A stretch of 21,061 nt of DNA from contig JBFMAE010000040.1 of assembly GCA_040756085.1 (NCBI GenBank), positions 1 to 21,061 on the forward strand, written 5' to 3'. The DNA is from JBFMAE01 sp040756085. GTDB taxonomy: Bacteria > Desulfobacterota > BSN033 > UBA1163. Shown one piece after another: positions 13,277 to 20,949 of the stretch. Position 1 is the first letter of the stretch. Every line of letters starts with the position of its first letter. Both the position numbers and the translations under genes were made by a program. Below the pieces are notes generated by a model. The model ran no database searches, was not told where the DNA came from, and saw only the letters and a list, made by a program, of their open reading frames with translations.

Positions 13277-15562
13277 TTAGAAAGATAACTCCAAGCCAAT
13301 ATAAAAAGCCTTTGGTTTTATAGGACCATAAACATAGCCGGAATCTCTGTTTACTCCTTTATCTAAATCTTTTTGGTAAGAATTAAGCATATTGTAGATG
13401 CCAAGGAAGATGTTAGCTTTATAGTTTTCAGCAAGATTTAAGGGCTTGTAAAGCTTTACATTCATAACCCAGAAGGGCTGGGTTGTTTCTAATTTATCGT
13501 TCTCAATATATCCTGCAAAATGAGGAGCCTTCATTGAACCAGTATATTCTATGGAAAGGTCAGCGTTTACCACTTTGTTATTTTCGTAACTTATAGTGGT
13601 GAATCCGTAATAGTTAGGAGTTCTAAAAAATTCTCTTGAGTTGAAATCCGGCTCTGGCTCCTCAAGTTGGCTTCGTTGAATAGTCCAACCTGAAGCGAGA
13701 GAAAATTTTGGTCCCAAAACCAAGCCAAAGTCAAAAGAGAGTCCATACACTTTTGAACCTGATCCATTTATTCTCTCTAAGATCCTTGCGTTTTCAATTC
13801 GACTAATTTCATGAAGGATAAATGTGTTAGATAGTTTCGTATAAAAAGCCTCTAAGCTAAATTGAAAGAGGCTTCTTTCAATCTGCTTTCCATAATCAAA
13901 ACCGCTGCTTATACTATACGATTTCTCTTCCTTTAAATTTGGAGAATTTGTTATCATCATTCCTTCGCCACCAACCTGAGTTATGTGCAAGTCTTCATCA
14001 AAGACTTGAGGTGCTCTGAATCCAGTTGAAAAGGTAGTTCTAAAACTCAAGTCTTTCATGATGTTCAAAAGGATGCTTAATCTGGGCGTAATGATGTTTC
14101 TATCTAAAGCTGAATGTTTGTTTATTCTCACTCCGGTTAGAAGAGTAAAAGTCTTACTTATTTTGAAATCATCCTGAATGAAAAAACCGATTTCGTGATA
14201 AGTATCTTTGATTATTCTGTTATATCCTGCGGCTTCATCTTCGATTTTATCTCTTTTATACTGAGCTCCGAGAGAAAAAAGGTGTTTCCCTAATTGATAG
14301 TTAAACTGGAAGTTGAAAAATAATAGGGGGTTTTCTGTAATTCCATAGGCCTTTGGGTCCATATGGCTTCCGTAATAAGTATTCCTTTTAGCATCTAGAA
14401 AGGAGAAGGAAAGTTTGTAGTGGATTTTTTCTGAGAGAACGTGATTCCATTCTGAAGTGAAGCCTAGTTGGTCTGATTTTGCCCATTCAGCTGTGTTGGC
14501 CTCGTGGGGAGGTTTATCAAAGTGATCACCTCCTCTCCTCTCCTCAAAAATTCTGTAAAAACCTAATTTAAGGTTCCCTTCGATCTTAGAAAAATAATTA
14601 TAAAAGTTGAGGCCAAAAGATGTGTTGGATAAGGTGCCGAGTTCAGAGAAGCTGTCTTCATTTAAGTCTATGGGCTCTCTTTTCTGGTAATTTGCGAATA
14701 GAAAAGCTTTAGTATTTAAGTCTTTTGAGACAATGCTGGAACGGAAACCAAGGTCAGTGAAGGGTTTCTTGGAAATGGATTCTTGGTGGAGTTTTAAGAT
14801 ACTTTTATTTTCTTGAGGTTCTTCTGTTAAAACATTTATCACACCAGCTACAGCGTTTCCCCCATAAAGAGCCGATCCTCCTCCTTTAACAACTTCAATC
14901 CTGTTAAGCATTTCCGCTGGAATTTGTTCTAATCCGTAAACCCCAGTCATAGCGGTGACCATTGGTGAACCATCGATGAGAATTTCTGTATATTTTCCTT
15001 CCATACCATTAATTCGAACTTGAGTGAAGTTGCAATTTTGACAATTGTTTTCAATTCTGATTCCTGTTGTCTGAGTAAGGGACTCAGCTAAATTTGTCGC
15101 TTCTTTTCTTTCAATTTCCTTGCTAGTAATGACCTCAGTTTTCACAGGAGTTTCGGCGAAGAGCTTGGGTGTCTGTGTGGCGGTTACTACTATTTCTTCA
15201 GATATTTTTTTTATCAATATTATTTCATAGTTAAGTTTGTCTTTGTCAAGATTGAAAGGCTCAGAGATATAATCCATATATCCCTCTGCATAAACTTCAA
15301 CAGTGTATCTACCTTGTGGAATTTGTTCTATAACGAAGAAGCCCGATACATCAGTTTCTACAGATTTACCTATTGCAGGAACCAAAACGATTGCTTTTTT
15401 TATAGGCTCGTTTTCCCAGTTTATGATTTTTCCTTTAAGGGTGAGGAGTTTACTTTGTTGCTGACGATGCTGGTAACGGTTTTGATGGGATTGTTGAGCA
15501 GAGATTAATTGAACTAAAGTTAGTAAGAATATAATATTTAACAATAAAATTTTTATTTTCAT
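13277..15562 (-). CDS. TonB-dependent outer-membrane receptor with carboxypeptidase-like N-terminal domain
   Basis: 761 aa, intact. Signal peptide at residues 1-22 (IKILLLNIIFLLTLVQLISA). A CarboxypepD regulatory-like domain spans about 40-115 (LKGKIINWENEPIKKAIVLV, GRYTVEVYAEGY). A TonB-box-like EEIVVTATQTP lies near 123. The plug domain spans about 135-250 with CQNCNFTQVRINGMEGKYTEI and VVKGGGSALYGGNAVAGVINVL. A 22-strand barrel follows, ending FYIGLELSF with the terminal Phe typical of BAM substrates. GGAGG precedes ATG 15562. It imports a siderophore, metal complex or similar compound through the outer membrane. The CxxC in the plug and a CPxC protein upstream make metal uptake plausible. 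No clear Fur box was found at its promoter. Confidence 0.93.
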   Translation of the reverse strand: MKIKILLLNIIFLLTLVQLISAQQSHQNRYQHRQQQSKLLTLKGKIINWENEPIKKAIVLVPAIGKSVETDVSGFFVIEQIPQGRYTVEVYAEGYMDYISEPFNLDKDKLNYEIILIKKISEEIVVTATQTPKLFAETPVKTEVITSKEIERKEATNLAESLTQTTGIRIENNCQNCNFTQVRINGMEGKYTEILIDGSPMVTAMTGVYGLEQIPAEMLNRIEVVKGGGSALYGGNAVAGVINVLTEEPQENKSILKLHQESISKKPFTDLGFRSSIVSKDLNTKAFLFANYQKREPIDLNEDSFSELGTLSNTSFGLNFYNYFSKIEGNLKLGFYRIFEERRGGDHFDKPPHEANTAEWAKSDQLGFTSEWNHVLSEKIHYKLSFSFLDAKRNTYYGSHMDPKAYGITENPLLFFNFQFNYQLGKHLFSLGAQYKRDKIEDEAAGYNRIIKDTYHEIGFFIQDDFKISKTFTLLTGVRINKHSALDRNIITPRLSILLNIMKDLSFRTTFSTGFRAPQVFDEDLHITQVGGEGMMITNSPNLKEEKSYSISSGFDYGKQIERSLFQFSLEAFYTKLSNTFILHEISRIENARILERINGSGSKVYGLSFDFGLVLGPKFSLASGWTIQRSQLEEPEPDFNSREFFRTPNYYGFTTISYENNKVVNADLSIEYTGSMKAPHFAGYIENDKLETTQPFWVMNVKLYKPLNLAENYKANIFLGIYNMLNSYQKDLDKGVNRDSGYVYGPIKPKAFYIGLELSF

Positions 15563-15611
15563 TTTTCCTCCTCAGCAAAAAATTCTTGGAATTAACGTAA
15601 GAAGAAATTAT

Positions 15612-15926
15612 TTAAGCTGAGGGAGGAGAACGAGAATTTTTGTGAAATGAGAAGGTTTTTGGATTGTATATAAAATTGGAAATAACTATATTCTCAAAAA
15701 AGCAGAGAGGTGGAAGAGTGAAAAATTCAATGTCTCCTGTTGCAAATGAAGAATTATGAAAATTACAGGCAGGACAAAAATCTCTGCTAAAGGGGGAGGT
15801 TTCGGTATGGAAGAAATCAATGAAAAGACTCAATACCAAAAAGAAGAAAAGAAACAAAAACAAGCAGATCCGCTTTTTGTATGAAGCAAACATGTCTCTG
15901 CTGTGAGAAATTTCCCTATTCATCAT
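15612..15926 (-). CDS. Small single-TM protein with CPxC and C-terminal Phe/Pro-rich tail
   Basis: Up to 104 aa. One strong hydrophobic helix (ICLFLFLFFFLVLSLFIDFF, residues ~20-39) is followed by an exported segment with HTETSPF, FCPACNFHNSSFATG and LPPLCFF. The plan resembles small exported Cys/His proteins found upstream of metal-related TonB receptors. ATG 15926 has no good ribosome site, and the promoter at 15931-15959 would place transcription near that codon; ATG 15893 is the alternative start. It lies 49 bp upstream of the receptor gene, probably co-transcribed. Function unknown. Confidence 0.55.
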   Translation of the reverse strand: MMNREISHSRDMFASYKKRICLFLFLFFFLVLSLFIDFFHTETSPFSRDFCPACNFHNSSFATGDIEFFTLPPLCFFENIVISNFIYNPKTFSFHKNSRSPPSA

Positions 15927-15930
15927 CTGT

Positions 15931-15959
15931 ATTTTAACTTAATGATATTGGAAAAGCAA
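15931..15959 (-). promoter_or_regulatory. Sigma70-type promoter of the TonB receptor unit
   Basis: Minus strand TTGCTT (15954-15959), 17-bp spacer, TAAAAT (15931-15936), just upstream of the 104-aa gene and the receptor. Confidence 0.5.
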
Positions 15960-16013
15960 GTTTTTATAGTATTATTAGGTTTATAAGGAATTTGATGGGC
16001 GATACGAACCTAA

Positions 16014-16562
16014 CTATTTCTCTTTTAAAAAACTATATGTCTTTTTGCTTTTTCTCGATAAGCTAAATAATCCTCTATTTGTTACCTCGGAAATTATTTC
16101 TTTCTCTTTCATGTGGTGGTCGCTGAAAGATAGTACACCATTGGGTTTCAATACCCGATGTAGCTCTTTTAATGCTCCATTTGGATCGCTCAAATCATGA
16201 AATGCATCGTATAATGTGACTACATCTACGCAATTGTCTGGCAATCCGGTTTTGCAATCGGAAAGAATTGTTTCTATATTTCTCAGTTGATTTTTTGAAG
16301 CGATACGCTGGACCATCTTAATTGCAAGTGGATGGATATCAAGAGCGTAGATTTTCCCGGATTTTCCCACCAATTTTGCAAGAGGGATTATATAACTCCC
16401 AGGTCCACACCCATAATCAAGCACATGGAACCCTGATTTTATTCCCACCTCTTTCAGGATATTCATGCGAGGGACGAAAAGGTCGCGAAATTTGTAGGTG
16501 AGAGACATTATTTTGAGATGGAGATTGGACTTTGCTTTTATCCATGCCGATTTCCTTGCCAT
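16014..16562 (-). CDS. SAM-dependent class I methyltransferase
   Basis: 182 aa. Motifs are VLDYGCGPGSYIIPLAKLVG, IYALDIHPLAIK, a DxVTLYDAFHDL segment and LHRVLKPNGVLSFSDHHM. It is ubiE/arsM-like in overall form but lacks the three-cysteine set of arsenite methyltransferases. It begins 9 bp after the radical SAM gene, so it is the last gene of the ATPase/NifU run. The substrate is unknown. No strong terminator follows; an inverted repeat at 15975-16013 has a long loop. Confidence 0.85.
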   Translation of the reverse strand: MARKSAWIKAKSNLHLKIMSLTYKFRDLFVPRMNILKEVGIKSGFHVLDYGCGPGSYIIPLAKLVGKSGKIYALDIHPLAIKMVQRIASKNQLRNIETILSDCKTGLPDNCVDVVTLYDAFHDLSDPNGALKELHRVLKPNGVLSFSDHHMKEKEIISEVTNRGLFSLSRKSKKTYSFLKEK

Positions 16563-16571
16563 TCATTTATT

Positions 16572-17531
16572 TTAACTCCTTTGAAACCTTCTCATATAGA
16601 ATCTCTTCCCTTTGTATTCCATTACGATTAGTTCTTTATTTGCAACTAATTTTTGAATTATGGTCCGATCAACTTTAGCTTTTGACAAAAACTCTTTCAC
16701 AGCATCCTCTCTCATGGGATGCACAGAGGTAATACTCATGAGGTCTTCCTCAATGTCTCCGGTAAAGGCAAAAGCGTTTCCTTCGTAACCTATTAAATAT
16801 TCTACTTGCTCTATCCTTTTCTTAAAGATTTGAAAAATAGAACTAATCTTTTCTTCCTCTGGCGGCTGAACCCATTTTTCAGCTGGTGGTCTTGTGGGAA
16901 TGGAAAGGTAGGCTTTGAAAGGTCTGAGAAGAGATAGAAAATCTACTATCTCGTAAATTTGTTCTATTCCATCATTCAGTCCTTTCACGAACATCGTTTC
17001 TGTGATTAACTTACCACGATAATATGAGGCAAATCCGAGTATCCCGTCTAAAATTAAGTCTAAATTCAACCTCTTATGTGGGCGATTTATTTTTCGCCAG
17101 ACATGTTCCCTGACAGAATCTATTTTCAAGGAAACCAGATTCGCTTTGCTGAGATTTTCCCAAAGATCTTTATTATAAAGAAGAGAAGAGTTTGTAATCA
17201 CCGCAATTTTAATCCCTAAAGATTTTAGAAGCTCGATTTCCTTACCGAGGTTAATATCAAGAGTGGGTTCTCCATCGGGAACAAAGGTGAGATAATCGAT
17301 GTATTCCCCAATCTTCCGCGTCTTTTTTATCTTATCCTTCACTTCTTTTAATATCTCCTCTGGCTCATAAAATGCGTTGCGTTCGATCTGCAATTTTGCA
17401 GTGCGACCTAACTGGCAATATACACAGGAATATGTACAAACCTTTGGAGGGATGTTGTTAATGCCTAAACTTTGCCCTAAGCGCCTCGACGGAACAGGAC
17501 CAAATATATAGCGGCAATTCTTTTCATTCAT
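16572..17531 (-). CDS. Radical SAM enzyme (COG0731-like)
   Basis: 319 aa from MNEKNCRYIFGPVPSRRLG. The [4Fe-4S]-SAM motif is CTYSCVYC (CxxxCxxC, residues ~32-39), followed by FVPDGEPTLD (the GGE-like SAM-binding element) and VITNSSLL. The C-terminal ~60 residues (HPMREDAVKEFLSKAKVDRTIIQKLV) look like a winged-helix domain. I used ATG 17531, which overlaps the NifU stop; the frame is open upstream but only as the shadow of NifU. The GPVPSRRLGQSLG opening is typical of a widespread anaerobe family of unknown reaction. Placement beside NifU, MinD ATPases and NifX suggests cofactor maturation or modification, in the way NifB acts in nitrogenase maturation; this is inference. Confidence 0.88.
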   Translation of the reverse strand: MNEKNCRYIFGPVPSRRLGQSLGINNIPPKVCTYSCVYCQLGRTAKLQIERNAFYEPEEILKEVKDKIKKTRKIGEYIDYLTFVPDGEPTLDINLGKEIELLKSLGIKIAVITNSSLLYNKDLWENLSKANLVSLKIDSVREHVWRKINRPHKRLNLDLILDGILGFASYYRGKLITETMFVKGLNDGIEQIYEIVDFLSLLRPFKAYLSIPTRPPAEKWVQPPEEEKISSIFQIFKKRIEQVEYLIGYEGNAFAFTGDIEEDLMSITSVHPMREDAVKEFLSKAKVDRTIIQKLVANKELIVMEYKGKRFYMRRFQRS

Positions 17532-17991
17532 TGCTCTTTCTGTATAGCCTTTTCCATGGCTCTCTTTTATTGAATAAATAATCAGCCAGTGCATTCCGTA
17601 AAGTAATAACTGTAAGAAGAGCACAATGCCGATCCTCTTTCGGAAGACCACCCAATGCTTCAAGAATCTTTTTCTCATTCACTGTCATTGCCTCTGAGAT
17701 TCTTTTTCCTTTGACCATTTCTGTCATCATGCCTCCACATGCAATTGTTGTTCCACAACCATCAGTTAAGAATCCGCAATCCACGATAATCTCTCGTTCA
17801 ATTTTTAAGAAAATCTCCATGGTATCCCCACAGATCCCTGTGAACTTTGCATATCCATCAGGATTTTCAATCTTTTTCATGTTTTTTGGATTCATCCAAT
17901 GATCAAGAACAATCTTTGTATATCTTTTTCTCAACTTTTTCAGAATCTCTTCTTGAAGCATATCTCCAGATTCTTCAAATTTTTTTGCCAA
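17524..17991 (-). CDS. NifU/IscU-like Fe-S scaffold protein
   Basis: 155 aa. It has the NifU N-terminal fold with HWMNPKNMKKIENPDGYAKFTGICGDTMEIFLKI, DCGFLTDGCGTTIACGGMMTEMVKGK and EDRHCALLTV. The conserved cysteines GxCGD, DGC and HCA mark the scaffold site; the aspartate pattern is IscU-like. The start is TTG 17991 with AAGGAGG five bases before; ATG at 17961 is the alternative. The protein is longer at both ends than minimal IscU. No cysteine desulfurase is visible, so sulfur may come from the lyase at 123-1198/20821-20939 or from elsewhere. It sits 10 bp after the MinD gene and overlaps the radical SAM gene. Confidence 0.88.
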   Translation of the reverse strand: MAKKFEESGDMLQEEILKKLRKRYTKIVLDHWMNPKNMKKIENPDGYAKFTGICGDTMEIFLKIEREIIVDCGFLTDGCGTTIACGGMMTEMVKGKRISEAMTVNEKKILEALGGLPKEDRHCALLTVITLRNALADYLFNKREPWKRLYRKSNE

Positions 17992-18001
17992 ACTTCCCTC
18001 C

Positions 18002-18868
18002 TTATCCTAAGATCTTCTCGAGATAATTCCAGATATCCCTGATCTTACTGGATACCTCGCCCTCATAATACTCTACTACTGGAGTCTTTTTCACCAAGGA
18101 ATGGGTTACAATTTCATCAAAAGGGATTTTCCCAAGGAATAGGATATTTTCACTTTTACACCAGTTCTCTATCTTTGCCGAATTCTCCAGATTTATGTCG
18201 AATTTATTTATAACACAGGAAACTCTGACTCCAAAGTGCCTTGCAACGCCTATAATCCTTTCCATGTCATGGATTCCCGGAAGGGTAGGCTCTGTAACAA
18301 CAAGGGCAAGATCAGCCCTGGAAAGGGTTGCAATAACAGGACAACCGATCCCTGGAGGCCCATCAATGATTAGATAATCCAGATCTCCTTTTTCAGCAAT
18401 CATTTCAGCATTCATCTTCACCAATGTTACAAGCTTACCAGAATTCTCTTCAGCAATACCCAATTTTGCATGGACCATTGGACCATATCTTGTCTCTGAT
18501 ACATACCATTCTCCTGCAAGATTATCTTTCATTGTGATGGCATTCAAAGGGCATATAAAAGAACATAATCCACAACCCTCACAGGATATGGAGTCTATAT
18601 GAAAGTAAGGATCAGGGATTATCGCTTCAAACCGGCAGATATCCCGACATATTCCACACCCTGTGCATATATCGAGGTCTATCAGAGCCTTTTTCCATCC
18701 TTTAAATTCGTGCTTTTCCTTTATCTTAGGGCTAAGGATGAGATGGAGGTCTGCAGCATCCACATCGCAGTCCACCATTACCTTTCTTTTTGCGAGAGCA
18801 GCAAAAGATGCAGTGATAATCGTTTTTCCCGTTCCTCCTTTTCCACTGACAATAGCGATTTTCTTCAT
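18002..18868 (-). CDS. MinD/Mrp-type P-loop ATPase with inserted 2[4Fe-4S] ferredoxin domain
   Basis: 288 aa. Deviant Walker A SGKGGTGKT (residues 8-16), switch segment VDCDVDAADLHL, then an inserted ferredoxin domain with CTGCGICRDIC (68-78) and CEGCGLCSFICP (96-107). Next come Walker B/switch IIDGPPGIGCP (167-177) and nucleotide-specificity VINKFD. Paired ATPases of this kind accompany ORP and other metal-cluster loci; they couple ATP hydrolysis to cluster transfer or reductive activation. The gene follows the permease by 4 bp. A partner ATPase of the same type lies at 19902-20816, and the two probably form a heterodimer. Confidence 0.93.
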   Translation of the reverse strand: MKKIAIVSGKGGTGKTIITASFAALAKRKVMVDCDVDAADLHLILSPKIKEKHEFKGWKKALIDLDICTGCGICRDICRFEAIIPDPYFHIDSISCEGCGLCSFICPLNAITMKDNLAGEWYVSETRYGPMVHAKLGIAEENSGKLVTLVKMNAEMIAEKGDLDYLIIDGPPGIGCPVIATLSRADLALVVTEPTLPGIHDMERIIGVARHFGVRVSCVINKFDINLENSAKIENWCKSENILFLGKIPFDEIVTHSLVKKTPVVEYYEGEVSSKIRDIWNYLEKILG

Positions 18869-18872
18869 AAAA

Positions 18873-19901
18873 TCATAACCCTATCCAGTAAAAGATAATT
18901 CCCACACCTAAGCCAAAGGCGAGATTAAAAAGCTTTATCAGAATGGAATCTCTCAAAGAATGGGAGAGAAGGGGAAGCATTCCATGTCCATCCTGAACAA
19001 AGGAACTTGTTAAGAGAACAGAGAAGGGAATTAGACCCTGAGCAAACATTGTCACAAATATAAGATGGGGACCTGATTCAGGAATAATTCCCAATAAGGC
19101 ACTTATGACCAAAATCCATGCCATATTTTCTTTAACAAAACCTTCGAGATTCCATTGCTCAAGACCTACATGAACTATAAGGAGCGCAAAGAATGTCCAT
19201 AAAAATACTCGCCAGATATGTTTCTTTATAATATGGTCAATGATGTGTTCCCTTAGATAATGGTCTGGAACAATAGCGGAAATTAGAAGGGCTATCCATA
19301 ATAAAATGAATAAACTTGTCCTTTCCCAACCCCATTCCTTTGGACCGATTATGCCGAATCCAATGAGAAGTAAGAATAGAATCGAGACAACCATAATAAT
19401 TGTTCTTAAAAATAGAATTTTTGGAAATATTTTCCAGACACTTGCATCAAAACATCGACACTCTTTATCGTCGATGTGAAGAGGTGCAAGTTCACATTCT
19501 TTACATGGCGTAATTTTTAGTAAAGGGACAATTTTATCTATGAGCCAGGCAAAGATGATTCCAAAGATAAACAGAAGAACATGAAGGATCATCGCTGTCT
19601 TGGGAAACATGGCAAGTATAACATACGACTCATCACCAGCAGTGGCAATCATCCCACCTGTAATAGCGCCAAAGGAGAGGAGTCCTCGCACATAGAAGGA
19701 TACATTCATAAATGCACCAAGACACCCGGGTGTTGCGCCGAGGAATGAAGCAAGGATATACTGTTGAAACCTCCCCCCATGCATTACTACCGTTATTTTA
19801 CCCCTTGTTAAGACATTAATATAGTCGACAAGCATCATCATCACGAATACAAATAGGGTAATCATTAAAGAGTTGATAAACACATGGAGATATTCAGCCA
19901 T
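18873..19901 (-). CDS. Putative 10-TM heavy-metal/arsenic efflux permease (ArsP_2-like)
   Basis: 342-aa inner-membrane protein with about ten helices in two halves. Repeated signature regions are FLGATPGCLGAFMNVSFYVRG with GAITGGMIATAGDESYVI in the first half and LLGIIPESGPHLIFVTMFAQGL with SSFVQDGHGMLPLL in the second. The central loop holds Cys and His residues (PCKECELAPLHIDDKECRC). It resembles putative manganese/arsenic exporters of unproven substrate. It is sandwiched between two ferredoxin-MinD ATPases with almost no spacing, so it may export or import the metal handled by the cluster system. ATP coupling by the MinD proteins is possible but speculative. Confidence 0.78.
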   Translation of the reverse strand: MAEYLHVFINSLMITLFVFVMMMLVDYINVLTRGKITVVMHGGRFQQYILASFLGATPGCLGAFMNVSFYVRGLLSFGAITGGMIATAGDESYVILAMFPKTAMILHVLLFIFGIIFAWLIDKIVPLLKITPCKECELAPLHIDDKECRCFDASVWKIFPKILFLRTIIMVVSILFLLLIGFGIIGPKEWGWERTSLFILLWIALLISAIVPDHYLREHIIDHIIKKHIWRVFLWTFFALLIVHVGLEQWNLEGFVKENMAWILVISALLGIIPESGPHLIFVTMFAQGLIPFSVLLTSSFVQDGHGMLPLLSHSLRDSILIKLFNLAFGLGVGIIFYWIGL

Positions 19902-20816
19902 TTAAACTTCCTCGTCTTTGGAAGTCCGAAGCCTTAATTTTTCTTTCAATTCTTTTTCTGTCATATCTTTTTTACTCAGTTCAAATATTTTCTGATATAA
20001 TTCGTGAAATCTATTTTTATAGTGAGAATTTACTTGAATTACGGGGATTCCTTTTGAATAGGCGATGGCAATATTTCTATCCATTGGTATACGCATCAAT
20101 ATGGGAATATTTTCTTTTTCACAATATTCATCAATGCTGTTGTCTCCAATACCATCGCGATTGATTATAACTCCCAAAGGAATTCTTAATTTGCGTATGG
20201 TTTCAACTGCAAGGATAAGGTCATTCAGTCCAAAAGGTGTGGGTTCTGTCACCAATAAAGAAAAATCACTCCCTTTTACCGATTCTATCACTTGACATGA
20301 TGTGCCGGGAGGGACATCTATAATGGTTATGCCATGGGGATTTATGCGCCCTTTAAGGGCTCGAATCAGGGGAGTGGCTTTCGGCTCCCCAATATTCAAT
20401 CTACCCTGGAGAAATTCGATTCTTCCCGAGCTGCCCTCATCAATTTTACCAATCTCCATTTCTTCTTCAGCGACAGCTTTCTCTGGACAGAAGAAAGTGC
20501 AGGCACCACATCCATGACAGAGCTCAGGGAAAAGCAAAACCTGATTTCTTACCACAGCAATGGCTTTATAAGCGCATACCTCAGCGCATTTTCCGCAGAA
20601 GGTGCATTTCGAATAATCAATTTTGGGGATCGGTAAACCTACAGGGGAAGAATGGCTAATTTCTGGTTTTAGGAATAGGAAGGCATTAGGTTCTTCCACA
20701 TCACAATCAATGAATTGAATTCTTTCTGCGCTTTTATCTGCGAGGGAAAGGGCAAGACCCACTGCCACAGTGGTTTTCCCAGTTCCACCCTTACCGCTGG
20801 CAACCGAGATAATCAT
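19902..20816 (-). CDS. MinD/Mrp-type P-loop ATPase with inserted 2[4Fe-4S] ferredoxin domain
   Basis: 304 aa from MIISVASGKGGTGKTTV (Walker A). FIDCDVEEPNAFLFL is the switch region. The inserted ferredoxin carries CTFCGKCAEVC and CHGCGACTFFCP. The second ATPase motif is IIDVPPGTSCQV, with INRDGIGDN near the nucleotide base. A charged C-terminal tail of about 30 residues (DMTEKELKEKLRLRTSKDEEV) is absent from its partner. A TTG at 20828, overlapping the lyase stop, is an alternative start. In the uninterrupted locus the lyase stop would lie 4 bp upstream of this ATG, so the IS in the lyase should be polar on this gene. Confidence 0.93.
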   Translation of the reverse strand: MIISVASGKGGTGKTTVAVGLALSLADKSAERIQFIDCDVEEPNAFLFLKPEISHSSPVGLPIPKIDYSKCTFCGKCAEVCAYKAIAVVRNQVLLFPELCHGCGACTFFCPEKAVAEEEMEIGKIDEGSSGRIEFLQGRLNIGEPKATPLIRALKGRINPHGITIIDVPPGTSCQVIESVKGSDFSLLVTEPTPFGLNDLILAVETIRKLRIPLGVIINRDGIGDNSIDEYCEKENIPILMRIPMDRNIAIAYSKGIPVIQVNSHYKNRFHELYQKIFELSKKDMTEKELKEKLRLRTSKDEEV

Positions 20817-20820
20817 TGGC

Positions 20821-20939
20821 TTAATCAATTCGAACTAAAGCTTGTTCTAAATCCTCCTTTAAATCTTCAAAACCTTCGCAACCGACAGAGAGGCGAATTA
20901 AATCGTCGGTGATTCCAGCTTTTTCTCTTTCTTCTCTAG
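20821..20939 (-). pseudogene. C-terminal 38 residues of the IS-split PLP lyase
   Basis: From the CTAG the minus strand reads REEREKAGITDDLIRLSVG, then CEGFEDLKEDLEQALVRID and stop at 20821-20823. This is the conserved end of gamma-lyase/cystathionine-type enzymes. It is precisely the segment missing from the gene at 123-1198; removing one CTAG restores frame and family length. Its stop abuts the MinD-type ATPase start. Confidence 0.9.
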
Positions 20940-20949
20940 CGTGACTTTA
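20936..20949. repeat. IS terminal inverted repeat plus CTAG target duplication (right copy)
   Basis: CTAG at 20936-20939, then cgtgacttta at 20940-20949, the inverse of 113-122. Similarity continues imperfectly (ctaagcaa against ttaagaaa). Confidence 0.85.

Noticed and set aside
15925..15965. Fur box at the TonB receptor promoter
   Set aside because: taatgatattgg matches only part of one half-site; no 19-bp site of similar quality to 5051-5069 is present.
15975..16013. Inverted repeat ttaggtt...aacctaa as terminator of the methyltransferase gene
   Set aside because: The stem is 7 bp with a loop of about 25 bases and no T tract.
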